Source: Cinclus cinclus (taxonomy: Eukaryota; Chordata; Aves; Passeriformes; Cinclidae). Taken from it: DNA of 64,000 nt. Every line of letters starts with the position of its first letter. Within the stretch, counting starts at the first letter, position 1. The stretch lies in NCBI RefSeq assembly GCF_963662255.1, contig NC_085047.1, positions 93,999,619 to 94,063,618 on the forward strand. Direction: 5' to 3'. The notes beneath the pieces are model-generated. The model saw nothing but the letters and a program-made list of their open reading frames with translations, did no database searches and was not told the origin of the DNA. The position numbers and the translations under genes are program-made. Positions 13,333-26,826 of this stretch are shown here, piece by piece.

Positions 13333-16300
13333 GCTAGGAATGCTTCCCTCTAAAGAACCCCAAAAACCTAATGTACATAATTGTAGATGAAGGGGCTTGG
13401 GAAGCACAGATATAACAGAGATGCAGATCTGCTTAAAGTAGTGTCATAAAAATGATTGCTAAATGCAACAGCCTCCACAATTTTTGGGGGACTGACTTAT
13501 GCAGAGAAGGATTTACAAATCCATGTGGTAGCTAGCACTCTTTATTATTTTTTATATATGATTCATATACTACTTATGTGCCCATGATAACTATATTATA
13601 AAAATGGTTTTGTGTAAATGCTTGGCACTTAGAAATTTTAATGGAGAAAATATGATTAATTGCACAGCAGAACTCTTTGGCAATTTGCTGAACCTGTGTA
13701 TCACTGACATAAATCTTTCTCCCAAGTGCCTTGACTATCATTAACTTGAAAAATCAGCAAAGCAAAAACCTTTATGAGTGGGTTCATGGAAATAGAGAGA
13801 CATATTTTGTAGCTATGGTATGCAGCAGACATGTGGGAACAGAAGAATACCTACAGCAGGATAATGTCTTGCATATTTTATAGTAATCCTTAATTTCTTT
13901 TGGCTGTTATTTATCTGGACCCTTGCATTATATTTAGTAAGTCTTGCTTTGCTGGGCTATGGTGGTCTGCTATGTGGATTTATTTCCTTCTCATTTGCAA
14001 GTATCCTCAAATAAAGCAGAGGAATTAATTTCCTTCGGTGGGCTCAGAGTCCTGTGCTCTCACTGCTGCTCCTCAGGAATTCAGCATCCACAAGCTGCAT
14101 TCACTTAGCTACACTTCCATCCGAATAGCAAATGCTAATTGCATTTGTTTCCAGCCTTTTCCTCACTTAAGATCCTCTGTTACACAAGAGGTTGGGAACC
14201 TTCACCCCAAGCCTTGAAATACACATTCAAGAGACTTGAAGGGTTCTTGTTTTATGTTTTAAATATTTTAGAGTGCTGGAACTGAAGCCATTCTCTGAAC
14301 AATTACCAATTCAATAAAAGTCGCCTTATTACTGAAAATCTGATTTTATATTTGAATAGATTTGCCTGGGCCAAAGCTCTCTGAAATGAAAAGGACATTT
14401 GACACTGATAATCAATGCATGAAAATAGACCAATTTGAGTGAATTAAATTATGTTAATAGTTAAGATGAAAAAATCTAGCAGTAATTGCATCATGTACAC
14501 TATTCATAGACTCATAATAGGGTTCATTCATAGCATTTCTTCATGCTTTTTTATGTTCATGTACAAGGACACTTGTATTCACCACAATCACCTAAATCCC
14601 AGGTAATTTCTTTTTTCACATACTCTTCTGAGCCACCTTACTTGAGAACAGGAAATATTATTTGTTAAAAATTAAACTGTTTGCTGAGATGTTGAACAGA
14701 AACTGTAGTATGTTCAAGCCATTCAAGTATTTCAAGGAAATAGCAACATTTTTTTAAAGGCCTAAAATTAACTTTTATCTGATCTGCTTGAATCAAAAAG
14801 TCAAAATCAGGAGTGAAATATTTTTTCACTTGTCCATTAATTTTCAAATTTTGATGCAGCTCCATTAATGCTCTTAACACCATATCTCTTTATTATGATC
14901 AGACCAATTTCTTGAGCAAAGATTACTCAGTTCTTTAGCTGCTTTTGGAAAGCAAACATTTGCACAAAGATCAGTGTAAGACCTCTAAAATATCTGTATA
15001 TGTAGGTGGAAAAACTAAAAACGGACATGTTTTTCCTTTTACATAAAAATCCTCTTGATTCAAGACCACTTTCTTCCAGGGTGAAAGGAGACTGTCATCT
15101 ACAGCAACCGGCATATGTCATTAGTAAAGGACATCAGTGTGCTGTTGCCAAGGCTTAAGAACTTCATTGTTTTCAGACAGCTTCCTTCCATCATGTACAT
15201 AGCTTATTAAAACCACAGCAACTTCTCTGTCTGGGTATTAGAGAGTTTATTCACTTCTTATATAGACTGAACAGCTGAGATTTACATATTATCATATTCT
15301 GGAGTATCATAAACAGAAACCTGGTGAAGGGGCTGGGTCTCATTTTTAAAATACAGAACATTAAGTAATTAGGGGTATCTGATGGAAAATATATAATTAT
15401 TTCAATAAATGTTTCTTTATAATAAAAGAGGAATTAATTACATGTTTTTTAAATGAGGCATATTTCCTGCCACTATGAATTAAGTTTAAAAAATCAAGCA
15501 TAGAGAAAAAGTATTATGAAAGCAGACACATTTCCATTATTTCCACTGAAATAATTTGTAAAACTAAAAAGTTCAGGCAACTGTGGCAGTCTATCATCAG
15601 AGGTGGTCATGCACCACTATTTTCTTAGTGTAGATGTTATTTGACTGTTTTGCAAAGATTCAGGTAACAATTTTGTACTCCTTCCCCCCCCATCAGATCA
15701 CAGTCTGCAAACAAACATTTAGTTCAATATTCATCCAGTTCACTTGCGAATCGCTGGTTTGTAACCAATAATAGTCTGATTTTATACTGAGAAGGGCCCT
15801 TTGTGTGGATGTGCAGACACATAAACATCAAAAACCTCCCATGAGAATCAGCCTCCTCAACCTAGTTCTAGCCAGCACCTATAATTTCCAAAGCACAGTA
15901 TGAACTTCACTTCCATCTGAGGCCGGTCTGCTTAGAGCTCCAAAATCCCACAGCAGCTCACAACATGCTAGTAAGCTGTAGTCACAAACTCACTATTTAC
16001 TGTGTAGGATGAAATATGGAGACCTGTCAGACAAGTGCTGCTGCAGAAGAGCCATTACTAAAGGTTAGGTACAGTCTCATGTGCTTCTTCAAAGTCATAG
16101 CTGAGACACTTTGGAGCCTGGAAGATGTTTGCTTTCCTTCCCACCCATTTTCTTACACTACACACTAGCGCCTCTTTCCATTTTGTGATGCATAAATAAT
16201 GATTTGAATGATTATCTCACCGTCATGGTGTCAGACTCATCACAAGGTAGATTCAGCAGCCTGTCAGTGCTAGCTAACTAAAGCTAGACTACAAAGAGTC

Positions 16301-16751
16301 AGCATTCACCTCTATATTTATAAGCCTTAGAAGTAAACAGGAAGAGAGTAAAAAATTGCATAGAGAATAAAGAAAGAATGAGCCTGATGAAAATGTCCAC
16401 ATGCAATATAATAAAACTCTCTGTGGCATCTGTTCTTTGGGGTTTAGAGGGCAAGGAACATAAACCTTGAATATTCAAGAAGGTCTGTTAAAAGCTAGTG
16501 ATTTTAGAAAGTACCTAGGACTTAAGAATTACTTCAAACAGACAGATTTGGAGGAGCTGAATTCAGGTGAGGTGGCAAATTTCAGGCTGTAGGAAGCTGG
16601 AATTTCTGAAGAGAAGTAGCTAAACATTTACTGAAATCAGGCTTTCAATATGATGAAAAAACGGAAGTAATGAAGAAAAAAGCTAGAGTTTTACTTTCCT
16701 TAATAAAAATGTCCTTTGTAGAGTCCTTTGATGCACTTATGCACAAACTAA

Positions 16752-16799
16752 TACACACACACATATATATATATATACACACATATATAAACACACACA
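16752..16799 (+). repeat. Compound (CA)n/(TA)n microsatellite
   Basis: ACACACACACA, then a run of AT dinucleotides, then ACACACAT, ATATA and ACACACACA: about 48 bases of alternating purine-pyrimidine. Alternating CA/TA of this type is commonly length-polymorphic and can adopt non-B structure. Confidence 0.92.
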
Positions 16800-17514
16800 G
16801 AGAAGTCATTGTTTAACTAGAATATATTGGCCTCTTGAAGACTGAATAATATACAACTCATTTACACTATTGAAGTCCTTTAAGACTTCAGGAAAGCAAA
16901 CGCCTGAGCAAACTAGATGAATTAGAAAACAGAAGAAAACCCTGTTCTTTTAATCTGATATGTAATTTATTGGTGGAGAAACATGTGGTAATGAAATAAA
17001 GCAGTTTGTTTCAATACAGTCGATGCACAGTGCAAGTGCACTTTTAACACAGATAACTGGAAATAGATACTATTACTGGTTTCTGCATGCATTTCAGTAA
17101 AACAGCGGAAGAAGAAAGCAAAAGGGTGTTACATGTTAAACTCATAAACTCAAACTTTATCCAGCTAAGCCTCCTATGGTACAGATCACCAAGTGACATA
17201 GTCTGCAATCACCGTTGCTACCTGGGACAGGAACCACACTTTAACTGGACTTTTCTGCCTGCCTCTAACATCCCCCTGCAGGTATCCCCAACATGTCTGT
17301 GCCTTTGCCATTTGGGAGTCATGGCTCTGCCATGGCCTGAGGCATCATGTGCCAACTCCAGCTTTGTCAATTCTCTGTGAAACGTTCAAACACTTGCAGT
17401 GCATGTTGCTGTACTCCAGGTACAAAGGGTCTAATTCCCAGGTAAATTATTAATCCTCATCTTTTGTAAATAAAAATGTTCCGTATTTTTAGTAAACAGG
17501 TCTGTAAAATGCAA

Positions 17515-17690
17515 AGGTAGTGTGGTCAAAAGGCTTCTGAACTCTTTGAGCTTTGTCATCTTGGGTGTGGTATTTCCTGTCTCTGCCAATGCCCTTATGT
17601 GCAAAATGGAGGTAATAATACTTAACACAATTAGTTAACTCTTGCACAGTGTTGTAAGCGTGGCAATATCTCTATAGGTGCTTATCTGTT
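17515..17690 (+). mobile_element. Ancient MIR-type SINE fragment (MIRb-like orientation)
   Basis: The core matches the end of MIR/L2 elements as known from amniote genomes: CTTGGGTGTGG, then TTCCTGTCTCTGCC, then CCTTATGTGCAAAATGG and AGGTAATAATACTTA. These correspond to the MIR blocks for CTTGGGCAAGTCACTT, CCTCTCTGTGCC, and CTCATCTGTAAAATGGGGATAATAATACCTA. The preceding GGTAGTGTGGTC may be the start of the SINE. Divergence is high, as expected for an element inserted before or early in sauropsid evolution. The boundaries are approximate. A chance match is unlikely because several blocks appear in the right order and spacing. Confidence 0.62.
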
Positions 17691-18161
17691 ACTGATATGT
17701 TGCAATTAAATAGCCCTTACTATGCAAAAGGTTTTTCTGTTCACTACAAACTTGATATCTGGAGAATAAAAACCAGCCCTCTGAACAGAGCAGCCTGCAG
17801 ATCCAGGGAGTGACCTGGGGGGCTGAGCAAGAAACTTTGAACTATTTGAATAACCTACATCTGATAGTGGGCTTAAAGTAATGCTTTGAAACTTGGCCAG
17901 TCACTTATTTTTATTTTTATTTTTTTAAACATTTCTGAGTCCGAATTACTTAGATAAAAGCTGTCCACTTGCTCCCAGCTCCCTTCCATGCTCTCACAGC
18001 CAGTTCATTGCCAGAGTTTCCTGATCTTTCTGCTTTATCACTGTGGCATTCCTGATGCCCTCCCTCTCCAGCCCCTCTAGCCCCCTGTTTTTCTTTCTCT
18101 CTCCTTGCTGATTCCTTCAAAGGGAATCTGCTGTTGTTCCTCAGGTTACTGGAGCACCAGA

Positions 18162-18199
18162 GGGTTGTATTCATACCAGTGGGTTGTATTCAGACCACT
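18162..18199 (+). repeat. 19-bp tandem duplication
   Basis: GGGTTGTATTCATACCAGT is followed directly by a second copy, GGGTTGTATTCAGACCACT, with two mismatches. This is a minimal minisatellite of two units. No function inferred. Confidence 0.85.
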
Positions 18200-18730
18200 G
18201 ACTGTGGCAGCAGTTGTGGGGCCTGTGTATGTCTGACCATCATCACCTCTCTGTAACTTTCTGCTCTGTCTCAGTCTCCTGTCTCTCAGTCTTGCCTGTT
18301 TCTGCTGCCACAGGTGCCTGAGCCATGGGCATCCCCATGGTGTTAATAGCCAGGCATTCTGCAGCTCATCTCAGCTTTGTGTTGGATGTTTGGACTGATG
18401 TGATATTGATATTCCCAGTGACCTATTCATAGCCACCCCTAGGTCTCTTCCTGGAGCAGTTGTCCTTTATTTAGGTTCAGATAGGTATTTCTGAAGTCTG
18501 AGATTTTCACATTTAGAATGTCATTTTTTTTCCTTTAATGAGAAACAGTTTACAGATGGAGTTGTGAAGTTAGTTTCTTCTGAATTATAGCTTTTCAGAA
18601 GTATTTTCTTCAACCTGTTTGGTTTTCCATTTGCAAAGGCCTTGCAAACCTAGGCCAAATAAACTATTAATTAGAAGATTACTGGAACATAGAGAAAACA
18701 TGGAAAAGAATGAAAGTGAAGATCATCAAT

Positions 18731-18749
18731 ACTGTTTCATTGAAACAGT
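18731..18749. repeat. Perfect 9-bp-arm palindrome centred on a GAS-like site
   Basis: ACTGTTTCA, a single T, then TGAAACAGT. The centre reads TTC-ATT-GAA, which fits the STAT GAS consensus TTCNNNGAA. Palindromes of this size with very short loops are expected about once by chance in 64 kb, so the motif alone is weak evidence. Confidence 0.6.
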
Positions 18750-21700
18750 GTAAATTGTGACAGTGCCGTCTTGTTTGTTTCTTAGCAATGTTTCAAGAAA
18801 ATTAAATTTAGTGCCAAAGAAAACTGATGCTTTGGCAATCAGGTGTGTCATTTAGTGGCTGACACACTCAGCTAGGTATAAACCAGTAATCCAGCTGTCA
18901 AAGATGCATCGACTTTTCCTTAGCAATCATTCCTTCCAAACCCATTTCTTGATTTAGGCTTAGGGTGCTTGCCTGGGAACTAGTGAACAGATATTTCTTG
19001 CCAGGATAATATTTGGAAAGAGAGATGTTTCAATTTCATAATTAAATGAGAAAGCTGAAAAAGCTTTACTGAAAGATAAATTATTTCACTCTTTCTGAAG
19101 GAGAGGTTTCTAGAATGAATTATTCAATACTAGCAATGTAGACTTTGAAAATAGGATGATTTCCACAAATGTCATGCCTATCCATCTCCTCACACAGAAA
19201 AAGACACATGTAGATGCAGATGCACAATTATGCATGAGAGCACATATGTACATACTTTTTGTAAAGATAACTAATATATCACATATTTTGGGCCTCTGAA
19301 GAATGAAGTGGTCATTCTTAAGTGTATAACAAAAGGGAGTAATGCCAAAACAATCAGTTAAATTCTGTGTAATCTTAAAATGGCTTTTAACATTTGCTTG
19401 GTGTTTCCTTATGCTTCCTGTGCATTACAATGTCTCAAGATTACTGTGCATGCATATGCTAAATTTAAATGAATCTGCTTTGGCATGAAATATGTAAACA
19501 AAACTGAACGAAATAGTTGTAAGGTTAAAACAATCACCTCTGATTCTAAAATGGAATGATATCCTTATGCAGAATGATGCGGCAAAACCAGGTATGATCA
19601 CTTTTAATTCAGAATGGGTCAAGATAGCCAAGTGTTTCTTTTTGTCAACTTCACTTGCCTTTTCCCTGGCAAAAGTAAAGCCACATCAGTTTGTCCTAGG
19701 ATGCAGTATGGTCTGCTTTGCATTTCCCAACTCCCTCTTGAAACAATTTCAGACAAAACTGACAGTCTTTCCCCTTCTTTCCCTAGACAATTTAACCTTA
19801 TTTGTAGGAATACAAGTGGAAAGATACCCTGACAAGATGCCTCAGGCAGTGAAGAAGCTGAATGTTTCCCTAGTGGGAACATGGTGAGAGGAGTAAATAG
19901 ACACATGTGGGATCAGTTAAATGACTTAAAGGAGGTGGGTGATGTTGAGAAAAGGTTTCTTAGTGAAGGGAAAAGCTGAGATAAATTTTCAACAGCGAAG
20001 GAAATAACAGGGAAGGAGATCTGAAGCAAGAGGTGAAGGACAATGGTGGTCCTACCTAAACAGTATGGCAAATTAAGCAAGAGAAGAATGAAAAAATTGT
20101 AAGCTGTTTGATGCAGTTTCCTTATATTTAGATCTCTGTAAATTTTAACAGCATCTTAATGTAAAATCAGAGCAAGACATAAAGCTGAGCTCTATACTGT
20201 GCTCTATGCTCTGGACCCAAATATCCCCTAACATTAGGGCAGGCAATGTTTTTGAAGCTTCAGTTGGTTCCACAGCCTTTACTGCTTTTAGTATTTCAAC
20301 TGTCTTGTTTTTTGTAACTGAGTGTTAAAGAAACTTCTTAAGAAGTTTGTCTAGTCCATTACCAATTTGTCAAACATAAGATACTTCTCCTGAATTCAGA
20401 TCCTCACTTACCTTTAGGTCCTGAGTAGATGATTTACTCCTTTATGTCCTGGCTTCCACACATTTTGAAATATGTTTAACTATACTTCCCTACCACATGA
20501 GAATGTTGCAGGGACTAGCTTGTACAGAGCTTTGAGAGCGCTAAGTATGGTAGTTATTTTCTTTTCATGGAATAAGAGCAAAGCAGAAACAAAGCAGTTT
20601 CCTTGCTATAATCCCACACTTGAAACCACCACCCATCAACAAGGAGTGACTCACAAGCACGAAGAGCCAAAGATATGATGTTTACTCCTGCAGGTTTGTT
20701 TGCACAGGAAGGACAATCTTTGCTTCTGAGCATGCCTGGTGAGTGCAGATAGGCGAGAAGTGGCTCTGTCCAGAGGTGTGGCCCATGGCTGATGGGCAGC
20801 CCATATATACTGCATCCTCTCCTTTCTCTAGGGAGCAGAGCTGAGCAGGAAAATGAACCATTGTAAATGGTAGGAGACAGTTGCAGCAGTGGCCTGTGGT
20901 GAGTGAAGCTCAAGAGCCAAAATTATTATTTTTTTAATTTTTGAAAAGGAAATAGTTAGAATTGAAAGATGATGTCCCTCAACTATTATACACATGTGTA
21001 TCGGTGGACTAGAGTAGACATCACCAATCCCAGATTATCATTAATAAACTAGAAGAGAAATTTCCTATTATTGTATGATATAGCCATGTCAATCATGGTA
21101 TGGGCAAGCATCATGGCTGTATTCCAGCAAGGTCAGGAGCAATGACAGTGGAATGGGGCTGTTGCTGGGAATGGCTGTAGGAATGCTGCTGACAGGAGCA
21201 GTGTCAGGGGCAAGGTATCTGATCTGATCACTATGGCAATTTCATTTCTTTGCACAGGTTGTGTGCACAACGAGGCTGCCACCAATCTCAGATCATGATC
21301 TCTCCTTATACTCTCTCACTCACAGCCAGATACTTGGCCTTGGGTCATCAGCCTCCTCTGTACTTGCCCACCTCTAAAACCAAGCCCTCAATCTCCATGT
21401 AGCTCATGAGAATGAGCAATTCAGCACCATTTATTCAACTGTGTAATGAGCTTCTTTATCCCTCAGTACATCATTCCTTCCCCACTTTTGACCAACTTCT
21501 GAAAACTGAGATGGTGCCAGAATCTGTTGTGATCTTGGTTCAAGCACACACTGGGGAACAAACACAAGAGCAAAGAGCACTGTCGTATTCATCAAGAAGA
21601 CATTGCTATTGTATCTCCTCCAAACCCTTACCACCCAGACACACAGGTATCCACCATGGCACAGGTGAGGTTCTGTGCATTTATCTCCGTATCTGGTACC

Positions 21701-24700
21701 AAAGGTTTCCTGACTGGCTCACATCTCCAGGCAGCTTCCCCTAGGTACTCCTATATACATTACAAAGATTCCTAATACTTTGATTCAAAGATTCAAAAGT
21801 TTCTTTAGAACTTACTAATTTATTATGACAACTTGATTATGCCTGGCACAGTAAAGGTGGTCATTGTACTTAACCTCATCAACATGTGGTTAGAATAAAG
21901 CCTTGCTTTGTTTGTTCTTAATTTATAGTAAAATAAAGTTTTTGCCTCCAGGTGAAGAATTATCCCATTATCTATCGATATGCCCACTTTTCCACATAAG
22001 ACCATATTTCCCATGCTATTTTTTGCTATTTTGCAGTATAATATAGATAATTTATAACACCTACTCACTGTTGGATTGGTCTTTATTAGATCTCAATCTA
22101 ATTCTGATTGGCTTGAAAAGCAGGGCTGTGTTTGCTACCTGGAGCCTTTATGCACTACAGTTCTCTTAAATCAGCAGACAGATAAAAAGACCCTTATAAT
22201 ATAGACCAGAAAATACAGTGCATCCTAAGAGAAGGCCATGATATTTCACCAGAAACTGCAAAGTCAGTGTAAGTGCTGGAATGGGTGTCTTTGCAAACTT
22301 AAATCTTAAAGGTGTTCTATTTTTATGCTCTCTCACATGCAAGTGTGGTGAATTCATTGTGACATTATACTAGCTAATAGTATGACTCTAATGTAAGTCA
22401 GCCTTGTCCTTTACAAGCTGGATATTTATAAATATGATTTTATATGAAAATTAATTAAAATAATTGCTAATTATAGTTATTAAGGATTTGGGCTCTATAA
22501 CATGCAGTACATTTATTCCCAAGAAATAAAAGTAGCCGTAGGGAAACTGGCAAATCATGGAGTTCTAGGAAGAAAAATTATTATTCTGAGTATTATTTCC
22601 TTCCTCCATTTTCAGAATGAAAAGTAAACAGGAGAACATTTATGTGCTGCTTTAATGGACCATGTGCTGTCACTAGAAAAACATTTAAGGTTCTAAAACA
22701 GGGAGAACTAGTGCATTGAAAATGGATTCTCTTTCACACTTGCCATTTTAAAAAAGGACAGTGGTTTCCAATTAAAGTTTGCACTACAAAGCATGCAAAT
22801 TCACAAATGAATAGTGAAAAGAAAGGCCAAGCATCATGCTGCTTTGCAGCCCATGTTGAAGGAAGGTAAGAAGAAAGACACTCCAGGCAGTCAATACAAT
22901 AGAAATTGTACAGACAATGGCAAAAGGGGAAAATAACAGTAATGCTGCCCTAGTCTTGGGGAATATGAATGAATGCAAGAGGAAGGAGGGAAATAATAAT
23001 AGGATCCATATTATGCATGAGAAAAGAGAATTTTGTGTAGGCTGCACAACGAAAGGACATTTGGCTGTGATTAGCTGCTGCTCAGTGTCAGCACATGACT
23101 GCTGGTTTCATAAAATGGGGTTTCAGCTTAATCTCTTTTTGCATCGAGATTGTTCATGCAGTCTACAAAAGTAAGTTGTCCTGAATTAAAATCTGTACGT
23201 GTCCTGTCATGAAGAGAGGACATTTATTAGAAATCATCAAACCCTTTGTGTTTCAGATCAACTTCATACTCCTTTTCAGCAGTATTTTGACCATTTTGTC
23301 CCTTGTCACTATGACTGATGACCAAAACCCCACAGAGAAAGACTAATAATTTGCATTAGTCCGCTTGCAAAAAGGAAATGTTAGCTTATCAGATGGGGCA
23401 AAAAGAAGCCTACTGAAGAAAAATACCCCAAAACAGTCCCCCACAAACTGCATTGGTAGTGCAGAGGACTGAAGTAACTGAAGAACACCCTCTGACTTCT
23501 ACTTCTGCCTATGCTGTACATGAGGACAGAGATATTCATTACTTGAATAAGATGCTTCCAATTTACATTCTCATTCAAGAGATGGCCATCAATCTTAAAC
23601 AAAGCAGAAAATGTGACATCTCTGGTCTTCCAAAGACTAGATGTTATCCACAAAGAATATATAATTTACCAGGTGGTATTTTTTAGTGTTCTCTGCCTGG
23701 ACGCAGCTGTTCTATGTCAAGCTGGCGATGTGTAACACATTTTTTTAAAAAGCTTATTAACACAGTTGTCAGTTGGGTGAAGATGGTTGTGTACTATTGT
23801 CTGCCAAGTCTCTCCCCTCCCGCCCAATTAACTTTCTTATTGAGATGACGGAAATAAAAATACAGAATCATTATGCAAAACATGTTTCAGTATTTACCTG
23901 GCAGCATTAGGGCAGCATGTTCTTAGAGATGGATGCAGTCCTAGAAACTAATTAAAATAATTAAATTAAACACTGTCTCACACAAAGGTGAGACAGAGGA
24001 AAGCCAGCATTACAGAGAAATTCAGTGCCCTGGAACAGATGAATTTTTTAAAAACAGGTGGGAGGCAGAGTGATATTTAGAGGTACTCTTCACCAGTTCT
24101 CAGGAGCCCCATGCAAACAATGTGAGCAACTTTCATTTGGAATAGTGCCAAACACAGCAGGAAATAGAAAGACAAAAAGGGTCTACATATTTAATGTTTA
24201 TTGACTTTTCTTGTTGGGTTGATTTTAAAGTTGAATTGCTTCAAGATGAGTCTACAGCTTTGAAAGAATTATTCAAGAACCCCACTTGTGACACTGTAGC
24301 CCTCTGGTTTTGTCTGTTAGGCTGTGCACCCCCTAATTTTAAGCAAACAAATGTCTTCAGAGCAGCTCCATCTGAAACCAAGACACCATGGATAGAACTG
24401 ATGCAGTAATGAGCAGATTTTTTGTAAACAAACCTGTTTATCCACAAGTCTGCCTGGAAGAGATCTGAGGATCCAAGTGAATATGAAAACAAACAGCTTA
24501 GCTGTTGCTTTCCTTGGGCGAGTGTTTGTTTTTATTTAACGTGAAAATACAAGGAACTACATTTTATTGATTTAAAATGGCAATTGCTTCCTTTAGTTCA
24601 CCATTATTATTTTTTCAGAGAATGTGCTGTCTATGATTATTTATTGATTACTGGAAAACGACTGCAGATTTAGAGAATGTAATCACTGCCTGGCTTCTTG

Positions 24701-25264
24701 GAAAAGCATAATTTTTCCATGTGCATTTAACACCTTCTTACATAACTGGGTTAGCTTTTGTCTGAAGGGGAAGCTTGTGAGAGACACAGATTTTAAGTCC
24801 CTGAGAGCCTTCTTGTAACACGAGCAGAGCATGTTCCGAGCACTGGGGTCTCTGGCTGCCTGTTCCAGTGCCCTGAGCCACCCCCTTGACTGACCCAAAA
24901 TGCACCTTGGGGCTAATGCTGTCCTAAATGCAAAGTGATTTCTCCATCATCACGCAGCCACCTGTGAGAAGGACAGGCCTGGCAAGGCAGGGACAGTCTT
25001 CACCAAGTATTAAAAATGAGAAGGTGGATGCAAGAGAGGAGACAGGACTTGCTAGGTCTTCCCTCAGGAGGGGGAGCCAGGCCTGTTGTGCAAAGGGATA
25101 TATAGTCTGAGGAGGAAAATAGCTCCTGATAGGCTTTGGATAAACATCTAGATGTTTGAATATGTCTAAATTGAACACAAAGGCCAGAGGAAAGATGGTT
25201 TTATAGTTAAATTCCAGACTGTGGCTTAACAGATTTGTATCCCATTCCTGGCTTGCTGCCATAG

Positions 25265-25345
25265 AAATTCTACATTGTCATGTGTAGGTTACTTTCCATT
25301 TATATAGCTTGATTTCCCATCTCTAAAATGTGAATAATAAAGCTT
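25265..25345 (+). mobile_element. Possible ancient MIR/L2-like fragment
   Basis: TTGATTTCCCATCTCTAAAA followed by TGTGAATAATAA resembles the conserved MIR/L2 end CAGTTTCCTCATCTGTAAAA then TGGGGATAATAA. Upstream, GTCATGTGTAGGTTACTTTCC could be the decayed counterpart of the GTGACCTTGGGCAAGTCACTT block. The match is shorter and more diverged than at 17515 or 28855, so it is tentative. Confidence 0.4.
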
Positions 25346-26787
25346 TTGATTTATATCCCGTATTTCTTCTACTGTATTTACTGTATCAAAGGAGCACCCA
25401 AAATGATCTCAACAAGCCTTTTAGCATCCCCCTATGGAGCAGCAAATACCCAAACACTCCCCTGAAAGATGTTTGTCTAAGTAGTTATTAAATGCTTATA
25501 GTAATTAAAATCAGAATAAGGGCTGTTTTTTTCTGCAGGAGTAATAAATGCAATTTATGATTAACTTCTTTTTTTCTACTTGCAGTATGGCAATTAAACA
25601 TATTTCATATTTTTTATTTGCAGAATCAAGTTGTGTTTCCTCAGAGCGATCTGTGCACTTGTATTTATTGCATATCATCTACCAATTTGAAGTAATTTTG
25701 GTAATTAATTTAGATCATTCAACTTTTATTCCTCCAACTGCTTTGTAACTCTCACTTTTGAGAATAACTAAGACATCTAGAAATGTATTCAGTTTCATTA
25801 TCAAGGGATTGAATCCAGCTTTCCTGATTTAAACATCTGCAATTTAGTTGCTTAGAAAAGTCATTCTCCTAAGTGCCTATGTTTTCATTAACCAGTGATG
25901 AAAAATAGCTGCCTTTGAAAGTATCTGGAAGAAGACCCTCTGTGCCTGTCCATGATCTTGTTCTTCAGATCTTTCAAGCAGCTGATTTTTTTTTTTTTCT
26001 GGTGAGACAGAGTATACATTAGAACTACTTTACTAGACAGTAAAAATGATGACAGAAAAAAACTCAGACACCTGCCCAAAGAAGTACTTTAAAAATACTG
26101 AACATAACTAAGATCAGAACATGTAAATGTAGATGAGGGCATTATTTCTAGACCCTCCAGACAATTAGTTATCTAGAAAACAATTTGCAACTGCTTAAAA
26201 GTCTGTTTTCTTCCCAAGCAGTGTGTACCAATTTATGATATAGATTTAATAAAAACCAAATTTACCAGTTTTCTCCACGTAGAGTAGTTTGAAGTTCAAG
26301 ACAAGATAAAACACATATAATGCCTTCTCAAATTAATTCTGAACTATTCCTGACTTCCTTGTTCAATAGGCCAGTTGCCCTGGTTAAGAAAATTATGCTA
26401 GTGCATTACAGACAAATGAAAATGGTTTGCCACTTGATTATTTTTCAAACCCTACAAATAGGCTGTTCAATAATGTATTTTGATATTTCAAATACTTAAA
26501 GCAATGTAACTGACCCATTTCCCTCAAAATCCCTTTCACTTCTCCCCAGCAATGCATTATTTTCCTCCCTTTCTTCACTTCTTTGGAGTGTCTTCTGCCT
26601 CTTCTGAGTTCTTCAGGACTTTTCTAACAGATCAGAAATCACTTTGCCTCATTTCTTCTGCATTCTTGAGTGCATTTCAGTAGGATTTGTCCACATGAGT
26701 ACATCCAGTATATTTGGCAACCTGTTATTTCTGTTCCATACTCGGGTCCCTTCATAAAAATTCAATATTTTTATTACTTGTTTACCA

Positions 26788-26826
26788 TCTCTCTCTCTCT
26801 CTCTCTCTCTCTGTATATATATATAT
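26788..26826 (+). repeat. Compound (CT)n(TA)n microsatellite
   Basis: About 25 bases of CT repeat followed by GTATATATATATAT. The CT half is homopyrimidine and the second half alternates purine and pyrimidine. Likely length-polymorphic. Confidence 0.93.

Larger units (their letters stand above)
8977..17514. other. Unique non-coding stretch with scattered simple repeats
   Basis: No gene or mobile element recognised. The 155-codon minus-strand frame at 11309-11776 is the longest in the window; its translation includes an isoleucine run from the ATT microsatellite, then lysine and threonine residues from A-rich sequence, and it has no known domain. Slightly GC-richer patches occur at about 9240-9460 and 10480-11170 without other signs of a promoter or exon. 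Simple repeats inside this interval are listed separately. Confidence 0.5.
17691..25264. other. Unique non-coding stretch
   Basis: No gene or mobile element recognised. It contains a GC-richer, pyrimidine-rich part at about 17950-18480, a 19-bp tandem duplication at 18162-18199, and a perfect short palindrome at 18731-18749. Open frames such as 20554-20913 (minus, 119 codons) and 21406-21744 (plus, 112 codons) show no domain, no signal of a gene family and no convincing splice sites. Confidence 0.5.
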
